NCBI GenBank assembly: GCA_938049385.1
Contig: CALIBQ010000007.1
Location: 1-64,000, forward strand
Length of the DNA: 64,000 nucleotides
Direction of reading: 5' to 3'
From: an uncultured Anaerolineae bacterium
Lineage (GTDB): Bacteria > Chloroflexota > Anaerolineae > JACIWP01
Of this stretch, positions 17,552-26,533 are shown piece by piece; the stretch's first letter is position 1, and every line of letters starts with the position of its first letter. The translations under genes and the position numbers were made by a program. The notes under the pieces were generated by a model, which was not told the origin of the DNA, searched no databases, and saw only the letters and a list, made by a program, of their open reading frames with translations.

Positions 17552-19528
17552 TCAGCGGTTGCGGACCACCAGCGGCAGAGCACCCACGCGGTCCACCAGG
17601 GACAGAGTGATGTCGCAGTAACCCAGCCGGTTGATGACGCCGGCCCCACCGTCCACGATGACGGTGGCGCGGTAGGTGCCCAGCGTCAGGCCGGCAGTAT
17701 CAAAGGCCAGGTAGATATCCGCCGGCGTTGTCCCATGGGTGGGATAGATGGTCAGCCACTCCACGGCGGAGAGCAAGACCTTCTTCCCGCTGACCACCGC
17801 TTCCAGCCCCTGATCGGTAACGCGGACACTCTCCACCTGATTGGCCTGCGCCTGCAGGGCATCCCACTGGTCCTTGAAGATAACGGTGGCATACCAGTGG
17901 ATGCCGCCGGCGCCGCCGCCGGCCTGGGTTACCCGCAGAGCACGCTGTGGGATGGCACGCCCAGGCTTGGAGACGATGTTGATGGTGTTGGGAGTGACCT
18001 GCATGGTGGGCGCAACCACGGTCACGGTTACCGGCACAGTGACCGGGCTGTTGGCCACGCCGGCGCCCGCGCTGACGACGATATTGGTGGTCAGAGTGCC
18101 GGCGGACACCCGCTCCGCTACCACCGCCACGTTAATGGTGCCGGGGGTCTGCCCGGAAGTGGGCCAGATGGAGAGCCAGTCCACCTGCGGGTTCAACTGC
18201 GCCGTCCAGGAGATAGGATCGCTGGTGGTGGTATTGGTGACGGTGAGGGTCTGGGCCGGCGGCGCGGAGCTCCCATACTCCATCTGGAAGGTCAGCGAGG
18301 TCGGGGAGACCTCTAGCCGCGGGCCGGTGATGATGCCGGTGCCGCCGTCCACATCCCCGGTAGCGAACACCGCCCGGTACGAGCCGCTCTTCGACCAAAT
18401 GATCGCGGTGGAGGTGCCTGGGGTGCCGGGCCGATAGGCGCGCACCAGGTTGTCCTTGAGGATGAGCACATCACTGCGGCCGTCCGCATCTATATCGCCG
18501 GAGCGGATATCTGTCCAGCCCTCGCCGATGACCTCGTTCAGGCTGATGGCGGTTCCGTAGCGATCCACCGCGAAGAGGCCGGCGTGCGGCGGCGGCACAT
18601 TGCGCAGGAGCGCGACCTCATCCGCGCCGTCGCTGTCATAGTCGGCCATGCTCAACCAGCGGAAGGCGGTGCCGAAGCCTGTGGAGTAGATGGATTCCAG
18701 TCCCTGCCCCACACCCCGCACGCGGAAGATGACCATGTTGGTGCCCTGGACCGAACTGATGTTGCGCACCGCGGCGATGTCGTCCAAGCCGTTATTATCG
18801 ACGTCGCCGGCGGCGATGCGTTCAAAGTAGTAGCCGAACGAGTCCTGGGCAATGACCTGGCCGGTCTGGGCGTTCAGCACCAGGATGAGGCCCTGGGTGG
18901 TAGGCACCTGCTGACGGGTGAGGGCAAGCTCCGCGCGACCGTCGCCGATGAAATTGCCGGCGGCCATGTCCGCCCACTGCGCGCCGAACTCCATGTCCTG
19001 GATCAGGGTCCACTGGGTGCCGGCGGGATTACCGTCATAGACCAGCAGGCGCGCCTTAGCAGTGGCGGTGTTGTCGTCGCGCAGGAGCATCAGCTCGTCC
19101 CGTCCATCCAAGTCAATATCGGCCGCAACCGCCTTGACCCAGTTGAAGCCGGCCAGCACCTGCTCAAAGGAGACCTTAGTGCCGGCCGTCGGGAAGGGGT
19201 CGTAAATCTTGGCCCGCGACCCGCCGAGCGCCACAATCTCATCATCGCCATCGCCGTTGAAATCGCCAGTGGTGACGAAGTTCCATCCCCCCTCAGGAGA
19301 GGTCCAGGTGGCGGGGTCTGTGCCGCTGGAATGGAAGGGGTCCTCAACCTGGATGTAGCCGTCGCTGCGGATCAACACCACCTCGTCATCATGGGCGACC
19401 GCCGCAATGCCGGGTGGGATAGTGATATCTTCTGTTTCTCCTTGGCCCATCGCCGGCGGCACCAACGCCATGAGCACGAGCAGTGCCAGCAGGCCGAGCG
19501 TCGCTACCAGTCTTGCGGATTTTCGCAT
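17552..19528 (-). CDS. Secreted FG-GAP/VCBS repeat protein with two C-terminal Ig-like (BACON-type) domains and LPL tail
   Basis: 658 residues from ATG 19528 (GGAGG 7 nt upstream); signal peptide MRKSARLVATLGLLALLVLM. Residues about 40-390 hold at least six FG-GAP blades with calcium-binding loops (DFNGDGDDEIV, DIDLDGRDELML, DVDNNGLDDIAAV, DYDSDGADEVALL, DIDADGRSDVLIL). Two beta-sandwich domains follow; the first (LEVSPTSLTFQMEYGSSAPP, VDWLSIWPTSGQTPGTINV) matches the BACON-type pattern of mucin or glycan-associated proteins. The protein ends GALPLVVRNR, a tail related to those of the exoproteins at 52 and 54.9 kb. Probably a surface adhesin or scaffold; function unproven. Confidence 0.82.
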   Translation of the reverse strand: MRKSARLVATLGLLALLVLMALVPPAMGQGETEDITIPPGIAAVAHDDEVVLIRSDGYIQVEDPFHSSGTDPATWTSPEGGWNFVTTGDFNGDGDDEIVALGGSRAKIYDPFPTAGTKVSFEQVLAGFNWVKAVAADIDLDGRDELMLLRDDNTATAKARLLVYDGNPAGTQWTLIQDMEFGAQWADMAAGNFIGDGRAELALTRQQVPTTQGLILVLNAQTGQVIAQDSFGYYFERIAAGDVDNNGLDDIAAVRNISSVQGTNMVIFRVRGVGQGLESIYSTGFGTAFRWLSMADYDSDGADEVALLRNVPPPHAGLFAVDRYGTAISLNEVIGEGWTDIRSGDIDADGRSDVLILKDNLVRAYRPGTPGTSTAIIWSKSGSYRAVFATGDVDGGTGIITGPRLEVSPTSLTFQMEYGSSAPPAQTLTVTNTTTSDPISWTAQLNPQVDWLSIWPTSGQTPGTINVAVVAERVSAGTLTTNIVVSAGAGVANSPVTVPVTVTVVAPTMQVTPNTINIVSKPGRAIPQRALRVTQAGGGAGGIHWYATVIFKDQWDALQAQANQVESVRVTDQGLEAVVSGKKVLLSAVEWLTIYPTHGTTPADIYLAFDTAGLTLGTYRATVIVDGGAGVINRLGYCDITLSLVDRVGALPLVVRNR

Positions 19529-19642
19529 TTTGTACCCTCCAGATTTGGTGATACTTGGGCTTTCCGTTCGAACTCCATAAGCAGTACAGCAGGGGCGGGC
19601 ATCCACGATGCCGTAGACAGGCCCGGCGATGGCATCGGCCAG

Positions 19643-19671
19643 ATTATAACACAGTGAGCACGGTACGGCAA
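19643..19671 (-). promoter_or_regulatory. Promoter for the FG-GAP protein
   Basis: Minus strand: TTGCCG (19671-19666), 17-bp spacer, TATAAT (19648-19643); leader about 110 nt. Confidence 0.62.
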
Positions 19672-19700
19672 ACCTTTCCGCTCGCTGGCCTCCATCCGTG

Positions 19701-22328
19701 CTATCTGAGCAACAGCATCTGCCAGGTGCCGTCAAAGAAGATGGCGAACGCCTGCCCCCGGTCATTGCGCCAGGCCAGGCCCCGCTCAAAGGGCTGGAAC
19801 ACGGCGCGGTAGCCGCGCTCCTGTTCCAGGGCCCAACCCAGCCGGCCGCGCACCTCGGAGTATGTGCACCAGACCAGGCCGAAGCCGCGCTTGGGCTGGA
19901 CCATACCGGCCGGCGCCTGCGCCTGACAGGAGTATTCCTCCGGCCCGATCCACGCGTCCGCCACCGCCATATAGCCGCCGTCGCCCCACAGCACGTATAT
20001 CTGCCGCACATCCCCGTGCCAGAACATCAAGCCGTGCTGGAAAGGCTGTTCCGCCATGTCAATCTCTGCTTCAGCCTCGCTCGGACAACCGAGCGAGGAT
20101 GTGTCGAAGGTGCTGAGGGCAGATGCGGCGGTCCGTGTGCAGGGCGTCGGCGTTGGCGCCAGCGTGGGGACTGCCGGGGTGCTGACGGCGGGAGCGGCCG
20201 GCGGCAGGGTCAGCGTCGGCCAGGGGGACGGCGTGGGCGTGGCGGTCGGCGCTGGCGGCGCGGCTGTTGGTGCATCCTGCAGTACCAGCACCTTGCCCTG
20301 GATGCCCACCGCCGCGTAGACGCGCCGGCTGACCGGGTCGGCGGTGATATTGGCCGGCGGCTCTGGGAGCATGATGCGCGCCACCTCGTCCAACGTGCGG
20401 GCGTCCAGCACCAGCAGTTCACCGCGAGCAGTGCGTCCCTCCCCTGCGGCGGGGATTTCGCCGGCGATGAACAGATGATGGGTGGCCGGCACATAGGCGA
20501 TGTCCACCGGCACAGCCTCCAGCCGGCGCTCGGACAGGTGGGTCAGGGAATCCAAGTCATCCACGTACAGGCGGTAGCTGGAGAAATGGACGGCCGTGGA
20601 GTACAGCCGCCGGCCTTCCACATCCAGCCAGATCGAAGTCGTACTGACCCCTCCCAGGTAGCCGGGCAACTGCTCCCCGGTGCGCAGGTCCAGGACATAG
20701 ATGACCATACCGCCGTTGGAGCCGGGGATACCGTTGAAGGCCGCCATGAAGGCGCGCTGTTGGACCGGGTCCACCCAGGTCTCCACCGGCTCCACCGGCA
20801 TAAGCCACGTAGAGAGGGGTGTGATGCTGAGTGCGGAGACCGCCTGCAGGGAGCCGGCATGGATGACGCGCGTGCCGGCATACACCCTTTCCCGTGCCGC
20901 ATCCACCGCGACCGCCGGCGGCGCATGAAGCAGCGCGTCGCTCAGCGGCACCATTTGGGCGGAGACGACGTCCGGGTCCACCACGGTCAGGGAGCGGCCG
21001 GCTTGGCTGGTGACGTACAATGTCCCTCGCACCGGGTCCAGCGCCATGTCGGAAGGGCTGAGCAGGTCCAGCAGGTGGTGGGACTGCAGATTGGCGTCAA
21101 TATACTGAACGGCGCCGGCCGCCGGCAGTGCCACGTATACACGCTGCCGGACGCTGTCCACTTCCATATCGCTGGGGATCAAAGCAGTGGGAACCCAGCC
21201 GGTTGGCGAGCCGGTGTCCAGGTCAATGATCACCACGTTGTGGTCGGCCCAGTTGGCGGCGAAGAGCCGCCGGCCGCTGTCGTCCAGGGCCAGCGCGGTG
21301 GTGCCGTTCCCCACGGGGAACGTGCGCACGGCCTGCAGGGTCGCGGCATCCACTTCCCACACCGCCCCGTCCAAGGAGCAGGCCACATACAGCCGGCCGG
21401 TAGTGGGATGGACCAGCGCCTGCCGTGGGTCCTGTCCGATGGCCGCTTTTCCCAACACTGCGCCCGTGTTGGTGTCAAAGGCCGCTATCCATGAAGTGCT
21501 CGTGGATCCGTCATAGTCATTGACGTACCAACGTCCCCGCTTCTCATCCACAGCCAGCGTCTGATAGGATTGGGTGTACTGGTCTATGACGATGTCGCTG
21601 GTGGCCAGGTCAACGCCCAGCACGCGCCGGAACCCTACAGCGAGAAGGATGTTGCGCGAGGCGTCTATACTCATGGAATAGGCGTAGAAGTCCTCGGGCG
21701 TCTGGAAAGAGCTGAGCACACTGCCCGCCGGCATCTGCCATACATCAATGCGGCTCAGGCCGGAATAGCCCACGTACAGCCGGTCGCCGGCGGCTAGCAG
21801 AGCCGTCGGGGGCGCCGGCAGGGGCCACATTTTCACCAAGACGTCATTCTCTATCAGATAGAGCTGGTTCGGCGATTCGCTGGCGGCATACAGCCGGCGC
21901 GCCGCCGGCGACGCCGTCAGCGCCGCCGGATAGCCCTGCAGGGGGATGCCGCCGACCACACGGTTGTCCTGCGCGATCAGCAGGACCGGGTCCTGCCGGC
22001 ACAGGATATACAATTTGTCGTCCATCCAGCTCAGCGCCACCGGTTCGCGCCCGAAGGCCGGCTGGTCGCTCAGCCGCACCTCCTCCAGCAGTACCACCCC
22101 GCTGGCCGGCGTGGGCGAGGCCGACGGCAGTGCGGAGTCCAGGGTGGCAGTGGGGAGTGGAGGAGACGACGTGAAAGTGGGTGTGAGAGCCGGTGTTGGA
22201 GTGCTGGTGGGGGCCGGGGTCGGACTAGCGGGGGCACCTGGCCGACAGCCGGCCAAGCCGATCACAGCGGTAACCAGCATAACGCTGAGGACCGTTTGCC
22301 CCAACCATTTCCCAAAGGAAGTGCTCAT
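19701..22328 (-). CDS. Beta-propeller lipoprotein with C-terminal domain shared with the LGFP-like protein
   Basis: 875 residues from ATG 22328. The signal peptide ends in a lipobox (VIGLAGC), so the mature N-terminal Cys is probably lipidated. A short Thr/Pro region follows (PTPAPTSTPTPALTPTF). The body is a long YVTN/YncE-type propeller: DDKLYILCRQDPVLLIAQDN, AARRLYAASESPNQLYLIEN, TTGRLYVACSLDGAVWEVDA, DDSGRRLFAANWADHNVVII, and similar blades to about residue 690. After a second Thr/Pro linker comes a 110-residue domain (FQHGLMFWHGDVRQIYVLWG, KRGFGLVWCTY, FERGLAWRNDRGQAFAIFFD) also found at the end of the protein at 13.7 kb. Surface-attached; the ligand is unknown. Confidence 0.82.
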   Translation of the reverse strand: MSTSFGKWLGQTVLSVMLVTAVIGLAGCRPGAPASPTPAPTSTPTPALTPTFTSSPPLPTATLDSALPSASPTPASGVVLLEEVRLSDQPAFGREPVALSWMDDKLYILCRQDPVLLIAQDNRVVGGIPLQGYPAALTASPAARRLYAASESPNQLYLIENDVLVKMWPLPAPPTALLAAGDRLYVGYSGLSRIDVWQMPAGSVLSSFQTPEDFYAYSMSIDASRNILLAVGFRRVLGVDLATSDIVIDQYTQSYQTLAVDEKRGRWYVNDYDGSTSTSWIAAFDTNTGAVLGKAAIGQDPRQALVHPTTGRLYVACSLDGAVWEVDAATLQAVRTFPVGNGTTALALDDSGRRLFAANWADHNVVIIDLDTGSPTGWVPTALIPSDMEVDSVRQRVYVALPAAGAVQYIDANLQSHHLLDLLSPSDMALDPVRGTLYVTSQAGRSLTVVDPDVVSAQMVPLSDALLHAPPAVAVDAARERVYAGTRVIHAGSLQAVSALSITPLSTWLMPVEPVETWVDPVQQRAFMAAFNGIPGSNGGMVIYVLDLRTGEQLPGYLGGVSTTSIWLDVEGRRLYSTAVHFSSYRLYVDDLDSLTHLSERRLEAVPVDIAYVPATHHLFIAGEIPAAGEGRTARGELLVLDARTLDEVARIMLPEPPANITADPVSRRVYAAVGIQGKVLVLQDAPTAAPPAPTATPTPSPWPTLTLPPAAPAVSTPAVPTLAPTPTPCTRTAASALSTFDTSSLGCPSEAEAEIDMAEQPFQHGLMFWHGDVRQIYVLWGDGGYMAVADAWIGPEEYSCQAQAPAGMVQPKRGFGLVWCTYSEVRGRLGWALEQERGYRAVFQPFERGLAWRNDRGQAFAIFFDGTWQMLLLR

Positions 22329-22388
22329 TGTTGCGCTCCATAGTTCGTTTCCGGCGCACGGTGCGGTCTGAGTGCGGCAGGCTCGCTC

Positions 22389-22417
22389 TTGCGCGTCGAT
22401 TCGTTCGGTGCTATCAT
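22389..22417 (+). promoter_or_regulatory. Promoter for the histidine kinase
   Basis: TTGCGC (22389-22394), 17-bp spacer, TATCAT (22412-22417). Its -10 overlaps the -10 of a minus-strand promoter. Confidence 0.6.
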
Positions 22418-22441
22418 GCCGGCAAAGCTGGCGGTTGTCAA
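22413..22441 (-). promoter_or_regulatory. Promoter for the beta-propeller lipoprotein
   Basis: Minus strand: TTGACA (22441-22436), 17-bp spacer, CATGAT (22418-22413). Face-to-face with, and sharing the -10 region of, the kinase promoter. Confidence 0.6.
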
Positions 22442-22477
22442 CTTGCATCCTGGAAGCTCAGCCGAGGGAGCGGACCG

Positions 22478-23698
22478 ATGGTAGAGAACAGCCGGGACTT
22501 GGTCATCGCCGGCCTCCTGCGCCGGCTCGCCCGCATGCAGCAGCTCCTCATCGTGGCGCGCATCCTGAACGAGACGCTGGACCTGGAGACACTTCTGCGC
22601 TACATCGTGGAGACGGCTACCGACCTGACCGGGACGGAGGCCGGCTCGGTGCTCCTGCTGGACAGCAAGGGCGAACATCTGCGCTTTGCCGCGGCCACCA
22701 ATATTAAGCCCAGCGCCCTGCGGGAGCTGAGCGTGCCCATGGAGAACAGCGTGGCCGGCTGGGTGCTCAGCACCGGCAAGGCGATGATTATCCCCGACGT
22801 TCATCAGAGCCAGTTCTTTTATGTGGGCGTGGATGAAGTGCTGGGGTTTCACACGCGCTCCATCATGGCAGTGCCCCTGGAAATCCACGAACGCCGCATC
22901 GGCGTGCTGGAAGTGGTCAATAAAATCGGCGACCGCCCTTTTACCGATGATGACATGGAATCGCTGATGATCCTGGGGTCGCTGGCGGCGGTTTCCATTG
23001 AGAACGCCCGCTTGTTCCAACAGAGTGACCTCATCTCGGATGTCGTGCATGAGCTTCGCACGCCGCTGACCTCGATCATCGGCTACAGCAAGATGCTGTT
23101 GATGATGGACAATGTGCCGGCGGCTATGCAGAAACAGTTCCTGGGAACCATCCACCGCGAGGCCAGCCGGCTGGGAGACATGGTCAATAACTACCTCGAC
23201 CTGGCGCGCCTGGAGTCGGGACGTGCGCAACTGCATCGGGAGAATGTGGACCTGAACGAGGTGGCGCTCGAAGCGGCGGAGCTGATGCGCCCGCAAGCGG
23301 CGGAGCGGGATATCGCGCTGACGCTGGAGCTGTGTGCGCCGGCCTGCCCAGCCCATGTGGATAAGGCCCGCCTGCACCAGGTGCTGGCCAACCTGCTGAG
23401 CAACGCCATCAAGTACAACCGCCCGGGTGGAAAGGTGCACCTGACGGTGGCGCCGGCCGGCGACCAGGCCCATATCCGCGTGCAGGATACCGGCGAGGGC
23501 ATTCCCCCGGATATCCTCCCGCATATCTTCGATAAATTCTTCCGCGGCGAGGAGAAGGAGGGCCAGGTCAAAGGCACCGGCCTGGGCCTTTCCATCGCCA
23601 AGCAAATCGTCGAAATGCACGGCGGCTCCATCGAGGTGCAGAGTGTACCCGGTGAGGGAAGCACCTTCACCGTGGTACTGCCTCTAGAGACGTCCTGA
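22478..23698 (+). CDS. GAF-domain sensor histidine kinase
   Basis: 406 residues from ATG 22478 (GAGGGAG upstream). There is no membrane segment. A GAF domain spans about residues 30-175 (ETATDLTGTEAGSVLLLD, VPMENSVAGWVLSTGKAMII, RSIMAVPLEIHERRIGVLEV). The HisKA box is VVHELRTPLTSIIGYSKML with His191; the HATPase domain has the N box NLLSNAIKYN, G1 DTGEGIPPDIL and G2 GTGLGLSIAKQIVE. A soluble sensor, so an internal ligand or partner is expected. No response regulator gene is adjacent; the receiver-ParA protein 6 kb away is the only receiver in the window. It is divergent from the lipoprotein gene and shares its promoter region. Confidence 0.92.
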   Translation: MVENSRDLVIAGLLRRLARMQQLLIVARILNETLDLETLLRYIVETATDLTGTEAGSVLLLDSKGEHLRFAAATNIKPSALRELSVPMENSVAGWVLSTGKAMIIPDVHQSQFFYVGVDEVLGFHTRSIMAVPLEIHERRIGVLEVVNKIGDRPFTDDDMESLMILGSLAAVSIENARLFQQSDLISDVVHELRTPLTSIIGYSKMLLMMDNVPAAMQKQFLGTIHREASRLGDMVNNYLDLARLESGRAQLHRENVDLNEVALEAAELMRPQAAERDIALTLELCAPACPAHVDKARLHQVLANLLSNAIKYNRPGGKVHLTVAPAGDQAHIRVQDTGEGIPPDILPHIFDKFFRGEEKEGQVKGTGLGLSIAKQIVEMHGGSIEVQSVPGEGSTFTVVLPLETS

Positions 23699-23720
23699 GC
23701 CGGCGGAACGTTCCCGCAGA

Positions 23721-24686
23721 TCATGCGTCCGTGATGCGCAGAAGGATTTTCAGCGCCCCGCGCCGGCCGGCATGGGCGAAGGCCTGCTCCGCCTGCGCCA
23801 GCGGGTACACCGCCTCGATGAGTGCTTCGACCCCGACCTGCCGGCGCGCCAGCAGGCGCAGTGCCGGCTCGAACGGCCCACAGCGCGACCCGATCACCTG
23901 CACCTCTTTCACCACCGCCTCGCTCAGGTTCAGCGGATGGGCGCCGGCAAACGTGCTTTTGAGGATAATCGCGCCCTGGGGCCGCACCAGCCGCAGAGCT
24001 TCCGAGAAGCCTTCCGGCCGGCCGGTGCACTCGATGACGACATCCGCAAAATGTTCCAGCCCCCCAGCATCTTCGATGGTGGTGATGCCCCGTCCGCGCA
24101 GAATGTGCCAGCGCTCAGGATGCCGGCCGATGACGAACACCTCGGGGCCGGCCAGCGCCGCCGCCTGGGCAACCAGCAAGCCCAGCTTCCCATCCCCAAG
24201 GACAAGGACCCGGTCAGCCGGCCCAATGGCGCCCGTCTCGAGGACCTGCAGGGCGGTGGCCAGCGGCTCTGTGAAAACCGCCACCTCGTCCGGCAGGCCG
24301 TCCGGCACGAGGTGCAGGTTCTCCGCCGGCAGGGTCAGGTACTCGGCGAAGGCGCCGTTGTGTCCGCGCAGACCCAGCACCCGCCGCTGGAGGCAGTGCT
24401 TGCGCAGGCCGCGCCGGCACATGGCGCATTCCCCGCAGGCGATGTTGATCTCCCCCACCACCCGCCGGCCGACCCACTCGGCATGCGGATGCACCGTAAC
24501 CACGCCGACGAACTCGTGGCCGGGAATGCCGCGGAAGCCGCTCACATAGCCGCGCAGGAGCTCAATATCGGTAGCGCAGATGCCGGCGGTGCGCACCTGT
24601 ACCAGCGCCTCCCCGTCAGCGGGGACAGGCATTGGTAGGTCATCCCGCACATAGAGTATGCCGGCTTCGAGATAAACGCCCCGCAT
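23721..24686 (-). CDS. Zinc-dependent medium-chain dehydrogenase (threonine/sorbitol dehydrogenase-like)
   Basis: 321 residues from ATG 24686. The catalytic zinc ligands are in GICATDIELLRGY (Cys) and PGHEFVGVV (His-Glu). The structural zinc lobe is CGECAMCRRGLRKHC (C-x2-C-x2-C-x7-C). The Rossmann motif is VLGDGKLGLLVAQ. It oxidises a secondary alcohol with NAD(P); the substrate is not determinable. A little shorter than the usual 340-350 residues, but both domains are present. Last gene of the secD-secF-thiI run, 10 bp after the small membrane protein. Confidence 0.9.
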   Translation of the reverse strand: MRGVYLEAGILYVRDDLPMPVPADGEALVQVRTAGICATDIELLRGYVSGFRGIPGHEFVGVVTVHPHAEWVGRRVVGEINIACGECAMCRRGLRKHCLQRRVLGLRGHNGAFAEYLTLPAENLHLVPDGLPDEVAVFTEPLATALQVLETGAIGPADRVLVLGDGKLGLLVAQAAALAGPEVFVIGRHPERWHILRGRGITTIEDAGGLEHFADVVIECTGRPEGFSEALRLVRPQGAIILKSTFAGAHPLNLSEAVVKEVQVIGSRCGPFEPALRLLARRQVGVEALIEAVYPLAQAEQAFAHAGRRGALKILLRITDA

Positions 24687-24696
24687 GCGATCTTCC

Positions 24697-25323
24697 TCAG
24701 CGTTTGATGCCGATAAGGGTGATCTGTCCCTGGGTGATGGATATGTCGGAGACACACATGGGCGGGTCCTGGCGGTAGGCTTCGCTCCACTGATCGAGCT
24801 GGTCCTGGAACTGCTGTTTGACGAACGCCGGCGCCGGCAATGGCCCGACCAGGACCTGGGTGATCTCCACATCCAGCCAGCAGTCGGCGGCGGAAATCCG
24901 TCCTGCGGCGGTAACAGGCACCTCCAGGCCGTTCATGTCTGCCCGGCCGGTGATGCGCACCTGGCCGGGGAGGAGCTGGAGGTTTTCCAGTTGATAGCCC
25001 TGTGCCGGCGCGCTGGCCAGCCCAGCCAGCAGTTCCTCTTCCAGCGCCTGTTCGCTCATGGTTACCTGTAGAAGCTGGCCGACCTTGGCTTCGACCCAGG
25101 CCTCTTCCAGCTCCGCCGGCTCCGGGTCCACCAGGGTGATGGGTGGGTAGGGGCCGGCGGTGATGCGCACCGCAGGGGTTCGGGGGACGAGTGGTGTTGG
25201 TGTGGAAAGGCCTGCCCGCTCCCGCACCTGCTGTAACAGCCACCAGCTCCCCGCCATGGCAAGCAGGCTGAACAGCAGTACTGCCGCCAGCAGTCCAATG
25301 AGACAGCCTCTTCTGCTTTTCAC
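24697..25323 (-). CDS. Membrane-anchored protein of unknown function
   Basis: 208 residues from GTG 25323, whose last two bases begin the thiI stop (GTGA), implying coupled translation. An N-terminal signal anchor (CLIGLLAAVLLFSLLAMAG) is followed by a P/T-rich spacer and a soluble domain (VTMSEQALEEELLAGLA, LENLQLLPGQVRITGRADM, DVEITQVLVGPLPAPAFVKQ). The alternation of short amphipathic strands, with an LQLLPGQVxxxG turn, is reminiscent of lipid-binding YpmS/DUF2993-like proteins, but I cannot assign it. Extracytoplasmic. Confidence 0.68.
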   Translation of the reverse strand: MKSRRGCLIGLLAAVLLFSLLAMAGSWWLLQQVRERAGLSTPTPLVPRTPAVRITAGPYPPITLVDPEPAELEEAWVEAKVGQLLQVTMSEQALEEELLAGLASAPAQGYQLENLQLLPGQVRITGRADMNGLEVPVTAAGRISAADCWLDVEITQVLVGPLPAPAFVKQQFQDQLDQWSEAYRQDPPMCVSDISITQGQITLIGIKR

Positions 25324-26444
25324 GCGGTCACTCCATTTTCTTCTAGCTGGGCCAGGAGCTCCTTGAATTTCCCCAGCGAGGCGCGTGTGATAGGCTCTGC
25401 CGGCAGATATCGGCACGGCGCCGAGGCGCGGGTAGACACATCGAACGTGCCGATCTTACGGGCCAACGCGGTGATCTCGGTCTTGTCCATGCCGATAAGC
25501 GGCCGCAGGATGGGCTTCTCAATGCCCCAGGAGATGACCTCGATATTGTCCAGCGTCTGGCTGGCCACCTGCCCCAGCGAATCCCCCATGACGATGGCCT
25601 GCGCGTCCAGCTCCTTGGCGATGCGCACAGCTTCCTGGAGCATAAGCCGCTTGCAGAAGACACAGGTCCAGCGGCCGGCGCCCAACTGATACAGCTTGCG
25701 CAGGGTTGGCTCCAGGACTTCGGCATGGGAACGCACGATGGGGCGCATTTCCCACCCGTAGGAATACTGGGCCAGTATCTCGCAGTTCTCCAGCGCTTTC
25801 TCGGTCTCCACCGTCCCTTGGGTGAAGTGCAGTGGGATAACGCCGCATCCCCGCTTCAGCATCATCCAGGCCGCCACCGGCGAATCAATGCCGCCCGAGA
25901 TCAGGGCCACCACGCGCCCGGAGACAGGGATAGGCAGACCACCCGGGCCGGCCAGAATGTCGCTGAACATGAGCACGCGGTCGCGGCGCACCTCGATGCC
26001 CAGGATGAAATCCGCCGGCCCCTTCAGCTTGACCGTCGGGCCAAAGGCCTCTTTCACCGCGCCTCCCACCTGCTGATTGATCTCCGGCGAGGTCAGCGGG
26101 AAGCTTTTATCGGCGCGGCGCGCTTCGGTGCGGAAGGTGTGCTGAGGCCCCAGCCCGAACTGGCCGGCCATGCGCAGGGCCTCGGCCTTCATGGCCTCCA
26201 CGTCCCGGGCCACTTCAGCCACCTGGCTGATGGAAACGATGCCGAACACCCGCTGTAACACGGGCAGGACGGCCTCGGGCTGGTCAGTTTCCACGTAGAT
26301 GCGACGGTCCTCTTCGCGGACCTGGCCGGCGATGCCGTTTTTGCGCAGGGCAGCGCGGATGTTGCGCCGGAGCTGGCGCGTGAACGTGCGCAGGTTCCTC
26401 CCCTTCAGCGCGATTTCCCCATATCGTACCATTAACAGTGCCAT
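25320..26444 (-). CDS. thiI: tRNA 4-thiouridine synthase/thiazole sulfur transferase, no rhodanese domain
   Basis: 374 residues. It has an N-terminal ferredoxin-like/THUMP region (LLMVRYGEIALKGRNLRTF) and a PP-loop ATPase domain with ALISGGIDSPVAAWMMLKRG (SGGIDS). CVFCKRLMLQEA holds a paired Cys. It adenylates U8 of tRNA for thiolation. It ends shortly after the ATPase domain without the C-terminal rhodanese domain of the E. coli enzyme, as in most Gram-positives and archaea, so sulfur must come from a separate donor. The stop overlaps the downstream GTG start. Confidence 0.93.
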   Translation of the reverse strand: MALLMVRYGEIALKGRNLRTFTRQLRRNIRAALRKNGIAGQVREEDRRIYVETDQPEAVLPVLQRVFGIVSISQVAEVARDVEAMKAEALRMAGQFGLGPQHTFRTEARRADKSFPLTSPEINQQVGGAVKEAFGPTVKLKGPADFILGIEVRRDRVLMFSDILAGPGGLPIPVSGRVVALISGGIDSPVAAWMMLKRGCGVIPLHFTQGTVETEKALENCEILAQYSYGWEMRPIVRSHAEVLEPTLRKLYQLGAGRWTCVFCKRLMLQEAVRIAKELDAQAIVMGDSLGQVASQTLDNIEVISWGIEKPILRPLIGMDKTEITALARKIGTFDVSTRASAPCRYLPAEPITRASLGKFKELLAQLEENGVTA

Positions 26445-26475
26445 AGCCTACTCTCATTCCTTCCAGATAGATAAA

Positions 26476-26498
26476 GGGGGCCAGTAGTGCTGGCCCCC
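26476..26498 (-). terminator. Terminator between secF and thiI
   Basis: GGGGGCCAG-tagtg-CTGGCCCCC, a 9-bp stem followed on the minus strand by TTTAT. Located in the 89-bp gap after the secF stop. Confidence 0.65.
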
Positions 26499-26533
26499 AT
26501 GATAGCGACAATGTCTGGCCGTCCGCGGATGGT

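Noticed and set aside
17492-18437. Plus-strand open frames opposite the FG-GAP gene
   Set aside because: His/Arg/Gly-rich antisense shadows with no ribosome site or family resemblance.
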